From contig JAKAYJ010000034.1 in NCBI GenBank assembly GCA_021816385.1, forward strand, positions 1 through 10,314: 10,314 nucleotides of DNA. The letters run 5' to 3'. The DNA comes from Thermoplasmata archaeon. GTDB lineage: Archaea; Thermoplasmatota; Thermoplasmata; Thermoplasmatales; Thermoplasmataceae. The position numbers and the translations under genes were made by a program. Shown in pieces: positions 1 through 6,417 of this stretch. The notes beneath the pieces are model-generated. The model was given only the letters and a program-made list of their open reading frames with translations. It was not told where the DNA came from and searched no databases. The stretch's first letter is position 1, and each line of letters opens with the position of its first letter.

Positions 1-1070
1 AGATTTCCATTCCTGTCAGCTGAATTATAGAACCCGTTTATCATGGATTTGAATGAGCTTGGAGCAATGGTTGAAATTGCGGATGCATTTGTATCAAAGT
101 CCTCAAGCCTGTCAGTGTGACTGAGACCGTACTCTATGGCGATTTCAGGTATGCTTCCAGGTTGAGCAACAGATGGGACACCAGTCTGCCCAGCTGCCCA
201 ATAATTGGGATTCTTCTCTATAACAATGGTCGAGAAACCAGTTGCTATGCTCTTGAACATGTATGGGCCACTTCCTATGGTACCATTCAGGTTGGCGTAG
301 GAGTTCTCAGTGTTGTAAACAACACCGCCATGCTGATCAATGTATGCTGGATAAATGACCGCTCCCCACCATCCTGCAAGATCCTGCAGCATGAACGGGT
401 AAGGAACCATGGAATTTATCTCAACAACATCGTTTGATTTAACAACTATTGCCTGATGAGGATACTCCATGACCTTCATGTCAGTTGCATTATAATTGAA
501 GTTGGAGAGTATATTATCAAGGAAGGTTACTGCCTGTGTGTACTGAGTGGACAAGTTCCCTGAAAGGGTGAATCCTGCGTTCACAAGTGCTGCCCTCACT
601 CCCCAGGGAAGTGCTATTCCGATGTTACCGAAATTGGTTGCATTGAACAGTATTCCCGGATAATCAGAGGTGAAAGGTCCCTGGGCCATAACTATACCAC
701 GGTATATGGAGAACCATACGTCGCTTGCGTTAAGGGGTTCATTATTGCTGAATTTCGCATAGCTTCTTATGGTGAAGGTGTAGTTCTGGTTGTTGTAATT
801 TGTATAATTCTGTGCTAGCACAGGCACTACCTTAAGACTCGTACCATTAAACTCAACTAGCTCTTGGTAAATAGCAGTGAATAAAGGCTCATCAGTTGTA
901 AAGAAACCAGATGCCGGATCAAGATGATCAGGGGCAGCAGTCTGGGAAACGTCTGTAAACACTGACGGATGAGCTATCTTGCTGGGATGGTAAAATTCCA
1001 CAACAGAGACCGCAGCAACCACCACCACTACAACGACTACTATAGCAATTATAACATTCTTAGATGCCAT
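1..1070 (-). CDS. ABC-type peptide/solute-binding protein, family 5 type (partial, C-terminus outside the window)
   Basis: Extracytoplasmic binding protein expected to deliver peptides or similar solutes to an ABC permease. I translated 356 codons from the ATG at 1070 without meeting a stop, so the gene leaves the window at its 3' end. Residues about 5-24 are a hydrophobic segment with eight valines in a row; no lipobox cysteine is seen, so it is probably a membrane anchor. The rest fits the SBP_bac_5 pattern: HLDPA near residue 49, AKFSNNEPLNASDVWFS near 105-121 (the family's 'F-DG-PLTA-DV-FS' block) and GSGPYMF...NPNYW near 266-291. Many N-X-S/T sequons suggest surface glycosylation (inference). 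A TATA-like box lies 27 bases before the ATG and there is no Shine-Dalgarno site. Neither permease nor ATPase genes are in view; they may lie to the left. The substrate cannot be told from sequence. Confidence 0.88.
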   Translation of the reverse strand, partial: MASKNVIIAIVVVVVVVVAAVSVVEFYHPSKIAHPSVFTDVSQTAAPDHLDPASGFFTTDEPLFTAIYQELVEFNGTSLKVVPVLAQNYTNYNNQNYTFTIRSYAKFSNNEPLNASDVWFSIYRGIVMAQGPFTSDYPGILFNATNFGNIGIALPWGVRAALVNAGFTLSGNLSTQYTQAVTFLDNILSNFNYNATDMKVMEYPHQAIVVKSNDVVEINSMVPYPFMLQDLAGWWGAVIYPAYIDQHGGVVYNTENSYANLNGTIGSGPYMFKSIATGFSTIVIEKNPNYWAAGQTGVPSVAQPGSIPEIAIEYGLSHTDRLEDFDTNASAISTIAPSSFKSMINGFYNSADRNGN

Positions 1071-1092
1071 TGATGGATGATCACAATACCTG

Positions 1093-1102
1093 TATTTATA
1101 TG
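1093..1102 (-). promoter_or_regulatory. TATA box of the solute-binding protein gene
   Basis: The minus strand reads CATATAAATA here, centred about 27 bases upstream of the ATG at 1070. At the usual archaeal spacing, transcription would begin at or next to the start codon, giving a leaderless mRNA. No GGTG-type ribosome site lies between box and ATG, which supports this. Confidence 0.6.
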
Positions 1103-1383
1103 TATTGGTGAATCTATATAGATTGCCCAGCAACTCTTGGCTTTCACATTTGTAATATAACTGCATTAAGTAAAGATTCAAGCGCTCTTATAATTCAAAA
1201 AACTAATTGGCATAATTTACCCTGGAGCAGCATATACTTCGGGTAGTTCTTTGTCTCTCTCGTTGTTAGTAAAAGTGCTTTGAATTCATCTTTTGATCAT
1301 ACAGTGTGAGTATATACAGTTGGTCATTCCTCAATAGTTATGATCGATTCCATGTTTTCGGGTCTGAATCTGATTGAAATGCT

Positions 1384-1416
1384 AAAAAAAATAAAATTTA
1401 TAAAATGTTAAAAAAA
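1384..1416 (-). terminator. Archaeal poly-T terminator after the DUF981-like gene
   Basis: Read on the minus strand, two T runs (seven T at 1416-1410 and eight T at 1391-1384) follow 15-50 bases after the TAA stop at 1433-1431. Archaeal RNA polymerase stops at such T tracts without needing a hairpin. The flanking sequence is also very AT-rich. Confidence 0.6.
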
Positions 1417-1430
1417 TTTTTCCTGCAATA

Positions 1431-2045
1431 TTATGGTGGAGAAATCAAGTGCTGACTTACGGCAGGAACTCCAGTGACAGAGGCCAGAACAGCGGAAACA
1501 ACCAATCCGATCCAGAAGATTACAAGTGTCACCGTCCATGCCTTTGAGACCTTTTCTTTACCGGGAAGAGTATCGTATATCAGTGTTGCCGGATATGTGA
1601 AAACTCCGGTCAGACCAAAGGCAATGTAAAGACCTAGCATTGCAATTGGGCTTGCTGTCATTTTGTCCGTATACGCTGATACACCATAGTATATCGCAAT
1701 TAGACCTGCAAAGAGAGCAATTACGCCAACATACTGTAACTTCTGATTGAGTATTATGGAAACCGACATCATCACAAGTATAAGGCCGAGCATCAGGTAC
1801 GGATCATAGAACAGGATGTTGTAACTTGATGGCAGAGGCCAAGTCATTTCTCCATATATGCTCATGATGGTAATGATACCGCCAAGAATTCCAAGGGGAT
1901 ATGCCCCTGGTCTTAACACTTTTTCAATGTCCTTAACACCCTTCCTATACGCAAGATACACCGATGTCGTCATATACAGTGATATAACGCCAACCAATGA
2001 CAGCGTAAACAGTTCAAAAGCCAAATCGTCAATAAATCCAGCCAT
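1431..2045 (-). CDS. DUF981-like multi-pass membrane protein
   Basis: A 204-residue protein of unknown function with about six predicted membrane helices (roughly residues 10-30, 47-66, 80-97, 101-122, 132-155 and 168-192). It resembles the DUF981 family of archaeal membrane proteins, including the segment YPLGILGG followed by MTWPLPSSYNILFYDPYLMLG, which I recall as the family hallmark; this is recognition from memory, not a search. A basic loop (YRKGVKDIEKVLR) follows helix 1, placing that loop inside the cell. The ATG at 2045 is chosen because a TATA-like box sits about 33 bases before it, leaving at most a few bases of leader. It is transcribed alone: a poly-T terminator follows, and the next minus-strand gene has its own promoter. 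No substrate or role can be assigned. Confidence 0.72.
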   Translation of the reverse strand: MAGFIDDLAFELFTLSLVGVISLYMTTSVYLAYRKGVKDIEKVLRPGAYPLGILGGIITIMSIYGEMTWPLPSSYNILFYDPYLMLGLILVMMSVSIILNQKLQYVGVIALFAGLIAIYYGVSAYTDKMTASPIAMLGLYIAFGLTGVFTYPATLIYDTLPGKEKVSKAWTVTLVIFWIGLVVSAVLASVTGVPAVSQHLISPP

Positions 2046-2072
2046 TTTACATCAAAAAAAGTATTTCTGGCG

Positions 2073-2084
2073 CATATAAATATG
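2073..2084 (-). promoter_or_regulatory. TATA box of the DUF981-like gene
   Basis: The palindromic block CATATAAATATG is centred about 33 bases upstream of the ATG at 2045. This predicts a start of transcription within roughly ten bases of the start codon. The same block read on the plus strand has no gene start at a suitable distance (the nearest plus-strand start is at 2190). Confidence 0.55.
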
Positions 2085-2189
2085 TAATACCTAGAATTTA
2101 GGCTTTATTTATTTTGCCAAACCTACTCTTAACCAAGAAAAAAATTAGATAGATCAATTGCATAGCAGTGTATAGTATATGAACAGTAT

Positions 2190-2561
2190 ATGAACAATTA
2201 CATCTGCGATCTCTGGAACTTAATTTCAGCCAGCGTAATAATAGATGGAAAGATGGCACTAACTAAGGATCAGTGTGACGTTTTTCCCGAAAACTCTGGA
2301 TTATTTTTCAGGTCTGTTGGAAAACCCAATGGACAAACAGCAGATTGGAGATCTAAAGGCCCAAGGGAGGGGGGAACACTTGGCATCCATGTTGTTGAAT
2401 ATGATGACAGGTACGAAATCCATGCTGATAGGTATGATCCAGCTATTTCCCCTCTGAAGCATCTTATTTTTGATTTTTCCCCTGACCTCTGCAAGAAAAT
2501 GCTTACAGCAGGGGCAGCCTACATTACACTAAGGAAGCTTATAAGCCCCGGCAGAAAATGA
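2190..2561 (+). CDS. Hypothetical soluble protein, 123 residues
   Basis: I do not recognise this protein with confidence. It has no membrane helix or signal peptide. The most gene-like part is the middle: FFRSVGKPNG at about 39-48, DWRSKG at 52-57, then an acidic, aromatic block HVVEYDDRYEIHADRYDP at 67-84 followed by SPLKHLIFD. That alternation looks like paired beta strands, as in a small conserved archaeal protein. The first 21 residues look less natural, and a second in-frame ATG at 2253 would give 102 residues. Neither start has a clear ribosome site; for the first, TATA-like repeats at 2171-2190 lie too close. It is flanked by a divergent gene on the left and a 219-base gap before the peptidase on the right, so it is probably a single transcription unit. 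Confidence 0.6.
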   Translation: MNNYICDLWNLISASVIIDGKMALTKDQCDVFPENSGLFFRSVGKPNGQTADWRSKGPREGGTLGIHVVEYDDRYEIHADRYDPAISPLKHLIFDFSPDLCKKMLTAGAAYITLRKLISPGRK

Positions 2562-2753
2562 TTCAATTTGTCATCTTACAATCCAAATAGATTATTTAAC
2601 CATAAAGTCCTGGAAGATGCTGATACAATTTCAATTAAAGAAAGACATGGTGAAAGATGAATCAACATATGCAAGTTGCATCAACTTCAATGACGTTGAT
2701 AGAGCCTAGTCTCCGCATGAAAGAAGGGATACAATGACTGAACATCAACTCCC

Positions 2754-2760
2754 TTTTATT
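2754..2760 (+). promoter_or_regulatory. Weak TATA-like box of the S9 peptidase gene
   Basis: TTTTATT is centred about 24 bases before the ATG at 2781. It is a weak match, but spacing and the absence of a Shine-Dalgarno site both fit a leaderless start. Confidence 0.35.
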
Positions 2761-2780
2761 GGTGCAAACGTTCACTTTCC

Positions 2781-4559
2781 ATGGAAGACCCGGAAAAGTG
2801 GTATGGAATCCGATTAGCAACCGATCCCTTTGTTTATAACGGAATCATTTATTTCACAGAGAACTGGATTGAGGGATCAAAGTATAGATCATCAATTTAC
2901 TGCTTCGATGGAAAAGAAAAGATCAGGTTAACGTTCGGAGGAAGGGAAAGATATCCACAGATCAACAATGAAAAACTGTTCTATATAAAATATGATGAAT
3001 CCGGAGAAGAAATAATGGTTATAGATGGATTAAAGGAGCCAAAACAAGTATTCAATGCAAAAGTTATAACGAAATATGTTTTTCATGGTGATTCCATAGC
3101 AGTGATATGCAAAGACCAGTGGAACAGCGACGATCCTTTTGAAGCTACCACGCTAAGATACCGTGCTGATTCAAAAGGGCTCCTTAGGCAGAGGCAGAAA
3201 CTGCTGATTCTGTATCCAGATGGTTCATCAAAGACGGCTGCCGAAGGAAAATTCGATGTAACTGACGTTGCATCGAATGGGAAGAGACTGGTGTTTGCAT
3301 CAACAGAGGGCAATGATGATACTGGGATGTGCAACGTATTTGAATTCGACGATGTCACGGGGCAGATTAAAAGAATTACATCAGGGGAAGGTAGCGTTGA
3401 ATCTGTATGCTTATCTGATGACGGTAAGATAGCTTATACCGGAAACCGGGATGGACTCAAGACCTGGACATCGGGGAAACTGATCATTCCCGAGGAAGGA
3501 AGGACCTTGGATGTGGAAAACACAACAGGAAACCATATTCTCAGTGATCTGTTTGCCGCAGGTTCCGGCACATTGCTATACTCCAATGGTTCATTTTATA
3601 CCATAGGACAGTCGGGTGCGTCTTCCCACGTGTGCAGGATCTGTGATAAGGTTGAAAGGATTACTCCTGATGACATATCTGTTTCCAGCTTTGACATCAG
3701 GGACGGAATCTTGGGTTACATTTACAGTTCATTTGAGAAACCTTGTGTAATTGTTTTCAACGGTATCCTTGATTTAAATCCGGACATATCAGGAAAAATT
3801 CCCGAACACATGAATGTGGACGGAATGGACGCGTGGATTATGCTCTCGGGAAAGGATAAGCCCAGCATCCTCTCTGTCCATGGCGGACCACATACTGCTT
3901 ACGGAAATTCTTTCTTTATTGAATTCAACTATCTTTTCAAAAATGGTTTCAATATAATATTTGGTAATCCTAGAGGAAGTGCCGGTTACGGCGACAGGTT
4001 CGCGGAAGAATGTGTTGGTGACTGGGGCGGCATGGATTTCCTGGACCTCATAAGTTTCATTGATCATGCAAAGGAAAAATTTGGCCTGAAGGAAAATTTC
4101 TCCATAACAGGAGGTTCCTATGGTGGCTTTATGGTCAACAACGCCATTGTGAAGACAGACAGGTTTAGATGCGCAATTGCCGAAAGATGTGTGTCCAATC
4201 TCATGAGCATGTGCGGTACCAGCGACATAGGTTTCTGGTTCAATGCGGTTGAATCTGGGATAAAGGATCCGTGGTCTGAAGACGGTATGAAGAGACTTCT
4301 TGAACTATCCCCAATAAGCAAGGTTAAAAAAGTAAAGACACCAACCATGTTCCTCCATGGAGAGAATGATTACAGATGCCCCATCGAGCAATCCGAACAG
4401 ATGTATACTTCACTGCTTCACAACGGTGTTCCCGCCGTTCTTGTGAGATACCAGAAAGATTCACATGAACATGCAAGACACGGTGAACCGAAAAACATGG
4501 TTGACAGGCTGAAAAGAAAGGTTGACTGGTTCAGGAAATACCAGTGCTTACAGAATTGA
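2781..4559 (+). CDS. S9C-type prolyl oligopeptidase family serine peptidase (acylaminoacyl-peptidase-like)
   Basis: A cytoplasmic serine peptidase expected to cleave short or N-acylated peptides; no signal peptide is present. At 592 residues it has the family's normal length. The first ~330 residues contain repeated strand-rich blocks fitting the beta-propeller that limits access to peptides. The C-terminal alpha/beta-hydrolase domain carries the oxyanion HGGP at 367-370, NPRGSAGYG near 400, nucleophile Ser446 in GGSYGG, Asp530 in HGENDYRCP, and His562 in SHEHARHGEP, so the triad is complete. The last motif is the S9C form (H-x-x-x-R-x-G-x-P), pointing to acylaminoacyl-peptidase rather than classical prolyl oligopeptidase. 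Start at 2781 is supported by a weak TATA box 24 bases upstream. tpiA follows 46 bases after its probable end with its own promoter. Likely works in peptide breakdown; exact substrate preference is unknown. Confidence 0.92.
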   Translation: MEDPEKWYGIRLATDPFVYNGIIYFTENWIEGSKYRSSIYCFDGKEKIRLTFGGRERYPQINNEKLFYIKYDESGEEIMVIDGLKEPKQVFNAKVITKYVFHGDSIAVICKDQWNSDDPFEATTLRYRADSKGLLRQRQKLLILYPDGSSKTAAEGKFDVTDVASNGKRLVFASTEGNDDTGMCNVFEFDDVTGQIKRITSGEGSVESVCLSDDGKIAYTGNRDGLKTWTSGKLIIPEEGRTLDVENTTGNHILSDLFAAGSGTLLYSNGSFYTIGQSGASSHVCRICDKVERITPDDISVSSFDIRDGILGYIYSSFEKPCVIVFNGILDLNPDISGKIPEHMNVDGMDAWIMLSGKDKPSILSVHGGPHTAYGNSFFIEFNYLFKNGFNIIFGNPRGSAGYGDRFAEECVGDWGGMDFLDLISFIDHAKEKFGLKENFSITGGSYGGFMVNNAIVKTDRFRCAIAERCVSNLMSMCGTSDIGFWFNAVESGIKDPWSEDGMKRLLELSPISKVKKVKTPTMFLHGENDYRCPIEQSEQMYTSLLHNGVPAVLVRYQKDSHEHARHGEPKNMVDRLKRKVDWFRKYQCLQN

Positions 4560-4573
4560 TTCCAATCATGCAA

Positions 4574-4580
4574 CTTATAT
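4574..4580 (+). promoter_or_regulatory. TATA box that decides the tpiA start
   Basis: CTTATAT is centred about 29 bases before the ATG at 4606. That places transcription start at or near this ATG, so the upstream in-frame ATG codons at 4522 and 4579 would not be in the mRNA unless transcripts read through from the peptidase gene. Confidence 0.5.
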
Positions 4581-4605
4581 GAGATTATTTAATCTGGTAG
4601 ATCAG

Positions 4606-5280
4606 ATGGAAAGAGGGTTTGCCATTGTTAATTTCAAACATTACTCCAGAAGCACGGGAAAAGGCTCCATTATGATTTTAAAGGCAATGGCAGATGCCAT
4701 GAATGAGAATGTTCTGTTTGCCCTTTCTCCCGTGGATCTTTACAGGGCAGTAACTGATTTTCCCGGAAAGATAATGGCACAGCACGTTGATCCAGTTACT
4801 TACGGCCCTTACACTGGAAAGATATCTATGGAGTCCCTGATGGATATGGGAATTACCATGTCACTGCTGAATCATTCAGAATTCAGCGTTCCGGATCCTG
4901 TCATTGCTGAGACAATTGGAAGGGCAAGGGAACTTGACTTCAGTATCGTACTATGCGTGGACAGCGAAGCAAAGGCACGCAAATATGCTCCACTGAATCC
5001 AGAATTTATTGCTTATGAACCCCCTGAACTGATCGGAGGAAACATATCGGTTTCAAAAGCCAGACCTGAGATTGTAAGTAATGTGGTAAAAATAGGAGAG
5101 TCTTCAGGTGTGAGGGTCCTGGTGGGTGCAGGTATAAAGAACAATGAGGATTACAGAATGTCACTGGAACTGGGTGCTTATGGAATACTTGTCTCTTCAG
5201 GCGTAATAATGGCTGAAAATCCTTCCGCCTCGTTAAATTCATTAATAAACATCGAATCAGGTGTGTCCAATGGCAAATGA
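4606..5280 (+). CDS. tpiA: Triosephosphate isomerase, archaeal type
   Basis: Interconverts dihydroxyacetone phosphate and glyceraldehyde 3-phosphate in the cytoplasm. The 224-residue length is typical of the short archaeal enzymes (about 220-226). Visible are the first-strand VNFK with Lys11, AQHVDP at 58-63 followed by the TGK turn, catalytic His90 in LLNHSE, catalytic Glu138 in YEPPELIGG (loop 6 side), VSKA, and the phosphate-binding ends VGAGI and LVSSGV. The frame is open back to an ATG at 4522 inside the peptidase gene, but homologous enzymes start just before the VNFK strand, and a TATA box sits 29 bases before 4606, so 4606 is chosen; 4579 is the alternative. Oddity: HSE is followed by Phe-Ser where most TIMs have Arg or a similar residue and then Arg. 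The stop overlaps the next gene by 11 bases. Confidence 0.94.
   Translation: MERGFAIVNFKHYSRSTGKGSIMILKAMADAMNENVLFALSPVDLYRAVTDFPGKIMAQHVDPVTYGPYTGKISMESLMDMGITMSLLNHSEFSVPDPVIAETIGRARELDFSIVLCVDSEAKARKYAPLNPEFIAYEPPELIGGNISVSKARPEIVSNVVKIGESSGVRVLVGAGIKNNEDYRMSLELGAYGILVSSGVIMAENPSASLNSLINIESGVSNGK
5259..5263 (+). promoter_or_regulatory. Shine-Dalgarno site inside the end of tpiA
   Basis: AGGTG lies 6 bases before the ATG at 5270 and pairs with the CACCT near the 3' end of archaeal 16S rRNA. It is one of the few good ribosome sites in the window, as expected for an internal operon gene that cannot use a leaderless start. It favours ATG 5270 over the GTG at 5261, which the site partly covers. 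Confidence 0.5.
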
Positions 5281-5968
5281 AAAAGATGATGAGCTTTTAA
5301 CGCTTCCCGAGTTCAACGAACGAGAATTCATCGAAACCGAGAAGGATCGCGCCAAACTTATTGTTATAATGTTTCTCATAGGTGCAGCCCTTGGTCTGTT
5401 CTCCGGGTACCTTGAAACAATTCACCTCTGGTACTTTTCAATCCTTGCCTTTTTTGGGGTTATACTTTTCCTTAGACAGATATTAAGGGCACTGAACATA
5501 AAGATACCAAAGATAGGAAGCCACCGTTTCTACATGGTCATGGAGTTGCTGCTAACATGGATCGTCTTCTGGATCATATTCCTGAATCCACCAATTACAG
5601 TTGCATCTGGACCGCAGGTCTCTTCCCTGGAGGTCCATACGAGCTCAGGTTGGGAAATTGTGAATTCCACAGGGACCAATGTATTTGCATGGTATGTTGG
5701 GGACGTTAGCTATCGGGCAAACATAACCTATCTTTATCCCATAACGTCTGTATCAATGAATCAGCTCATTTACTCTGGACCACCTTCCTCTACTGATCTT
5801 GAACATACCGCTACGTCCACCCCAGTTCACTTCACCTCTTCTAACATGCTGTATTTCAATCTGACGTATCTTCCAACTGCGGGCCAGTACTGGGAAGGGG
5901 AGATAATCATGCAGTCTCATGGGACGACAACAGAATACATATTCTACCTCTCCTTACCTTCATCCTAA
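5270..5968 (+). CDS. Membrane protein with three helices and an external C-terminal domain
   Basis: I do not recognise this 232-residue protein. An acidic, charged N-terminus of about 28 residues is followed by three hydrophobic helices at roughly 29-47, 53-71 and 87-106. The loop between helices 2 and 3 is basic (RQILRALNIKIPKIGSHR), so by the positive-inside rule the N-terminus is cytoplasmic and the last ~125 residues lie outside. That outer part is rich in Ser, Thr, Tyr and Val with N-X-S/T sequons (NST, NIT, NLT), resembling a beta-rich, possibly glycosylated surface domain (inference). The ATG at 5270 is preferred because AGGTG lies 6 bases upstream; a GTG at 5261 would add three residues. 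It overlaps tpiA by 11 bases and is very likely co-transcribed with it, though no functional link is evident. It may be a lineage-specific Thermoplasmatales protein. Confidence 0.75.
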   Translation: MANEKDDELLTLPEFNEREFIETEKDRAKLIVIMFLIGAALGLFSGYLETIHLWYFSILAFFGVILFLRQILRALNIKIPKIGSHRFYMVMELLLTWIVFWIIFLNPPITVASGPQVSSLEVHTSSGWEIVNSTGTNVFAWYVGDVSYRANITYLYPITSVSMNQLIYSGPPSSTDLEHTATSTPVHFTSSNMLYFNLTYLPTAGQYWEGEIIMQSHGTTTEYIFYLSLPSS

Positions 5969-5992
5969 CGATGTATCATTACCACTGAGAAT

Positions 5993-6067
5993 GCAGGTGT
6001 AGTGTAGACTGGTCCAGCACGGAAGCCTTCCAAGCTTTCGACCCGGGTTCAAATCCCGGCACCTGCA
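5993..6067 (+). tRNA. tRNA-Gly (anticodon UCC)
   Basis: A full cloverleaf folds by eye. The acceptor stem is GCAGGTG (5993-5999) with CACCTGC (6060-6066). The D stem is GTGT/GCAC with GG in its loop. The anticodon stem GAAGC/GCTTT has one G-U pair, and the loop CTTCCAA holds anticodon TCC at 6029-6031. The variable loop has 4 bases, and the T stem CCGGG/CCCGG encloses TTCAAAT. The discriminator is A6067, normal for archaeal glycine tRNA. The 3' CCA is not encoded (TGC follows) and there is no intron at the usual position. It reads GGA and probably other GGN codons. It begins 24 bases after the upstream membrane-protein gene on the same strand, and I see no clear TATA box in between, so it may be co-transcribed and processed. 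Confidence 0.96.
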
Positions 6068-6417
6068 TGCTTTTCAATGCCAGATTTATAGCATCACAAT
6101 CAAACAGATGTTAGGTTCTCTTGTATGCTATGACCTTCATTTAAATCTCTTATGCAGTGTGATACTGCCTGCCTGATCTGCACAACTTTTCCATAGTTTC
6201 CTTCAGCATGGGAAACATTTTAACATTCATTTTCACTTCCAATGATAATAATATCATAATAGTGCAAGAACAACAGGTGGTGGAGAGCCTGCCGATTGAA
6301 TTGCTTTTTTGATTTTCCCTTGTTTACTTTAATCTCCATTCTTACCATAATAAGTAAATACTCTATCGTCTCTTAAGTCTCTTAAAAAGGAGACAGTTAA
6401 ATCGGATTTTCCTCCTG
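6068..6417. other. 350-base gap between tRNA-Gly and the methyltransferase
   Basis: The gap lies between the convergent 3' ends of tRNA-Gly and the methyltransferase gene. On the minus strand it carries a stop-interrupted frame, described separately. On the plus strand I see two small hairpins, GCAGT/ACTGC at 6154-6168 and GTTTCC/GGAAAC at 6196-6216, the second followed by ATTTT. There are also T runs at 6305-6310 that could end transcripts coming from the tRNA. I find no repeat of the tRNA 3' end, so no sign of a tRNA-directed integration site here. Confidence 0.45.
6100..6348 (-). pseudogene. Possible small gene interrupted by an in-frame TAA
   Basis: Reading from the ATG at 6348 (or the in-frame ATG at 6339), the minus strand encodes a basic start (KVNKGKSKKQFNR), a hydrophobic stretch (HHLLFLHYYDIIIIG) and then a TAA at 6222-6220. 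The same frame continues for another 39 codons with ordinary codon use, including GKVVQIRQAVSHCIRDLNEG, to a TGA at 6102-6100. In total there are 83 codons with a single internal stop. The codons after the stop look as coding-like as those before it, which suggests a decayed gene, or a real 42-residue protein followed by noise. It starts 70 bases after the methyltransferase stop on the same strand. No family is recognised and no clear ribosome site is seen; chance openness cannot be excluded. Confidence 0.25.

Larger units (their letters stand above)
1071..1430. other. AT-rich gap between two minus-strand genes; no gene seen
   Basis: This 360-base stretch separates the end of the DUF981-like gene from the start of the binding-protein gene. 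It is clearly richer in A and T than the flanking genes. It holds the binding-protein promoter at its left end, a perfect 10-base palindrome TCTATATAGA at 1113-1122 just upstream of that promoter, and the poly-T terminator of the DUF981-like gene at its right end. I see no convincing open frame, RNA fold or repeat in the middle. Confidence 0.6.

Noticed and set aside
117..437. A 106-codon plus-strand open frame inside the solute-binding protein gene
   Set aside because: The opposite strand encodes a clear family 5 binding protein across the whole stretch, with its conserved motifs; this frame is its shadow.
2617..2737. Short open frames of 26-30 codons between the hypothetical gene and the peptidase
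   Set aside because: They overlap in different frames, match no family I know, and this length is expected by chance in such DNA.
4522..4605. Longer N-terminus for triosephosphate isomerase (starts at 4522 or 4579)
   Set aside because: The added residues would overlap the peptidase gene (from 4522), are not part of the usual TIM fold, and lie upstream of the predicted transcription start.
6154..6216. Small hairpins in the gap after tRNA-Gly, considered as a non-coding RNA or bacterial-type terminator
   Set aside because: Stems are only 5-6 base pairs, no C/D or H/ACA box pattern is present around them, and archaeal termination does not need such hairpins.
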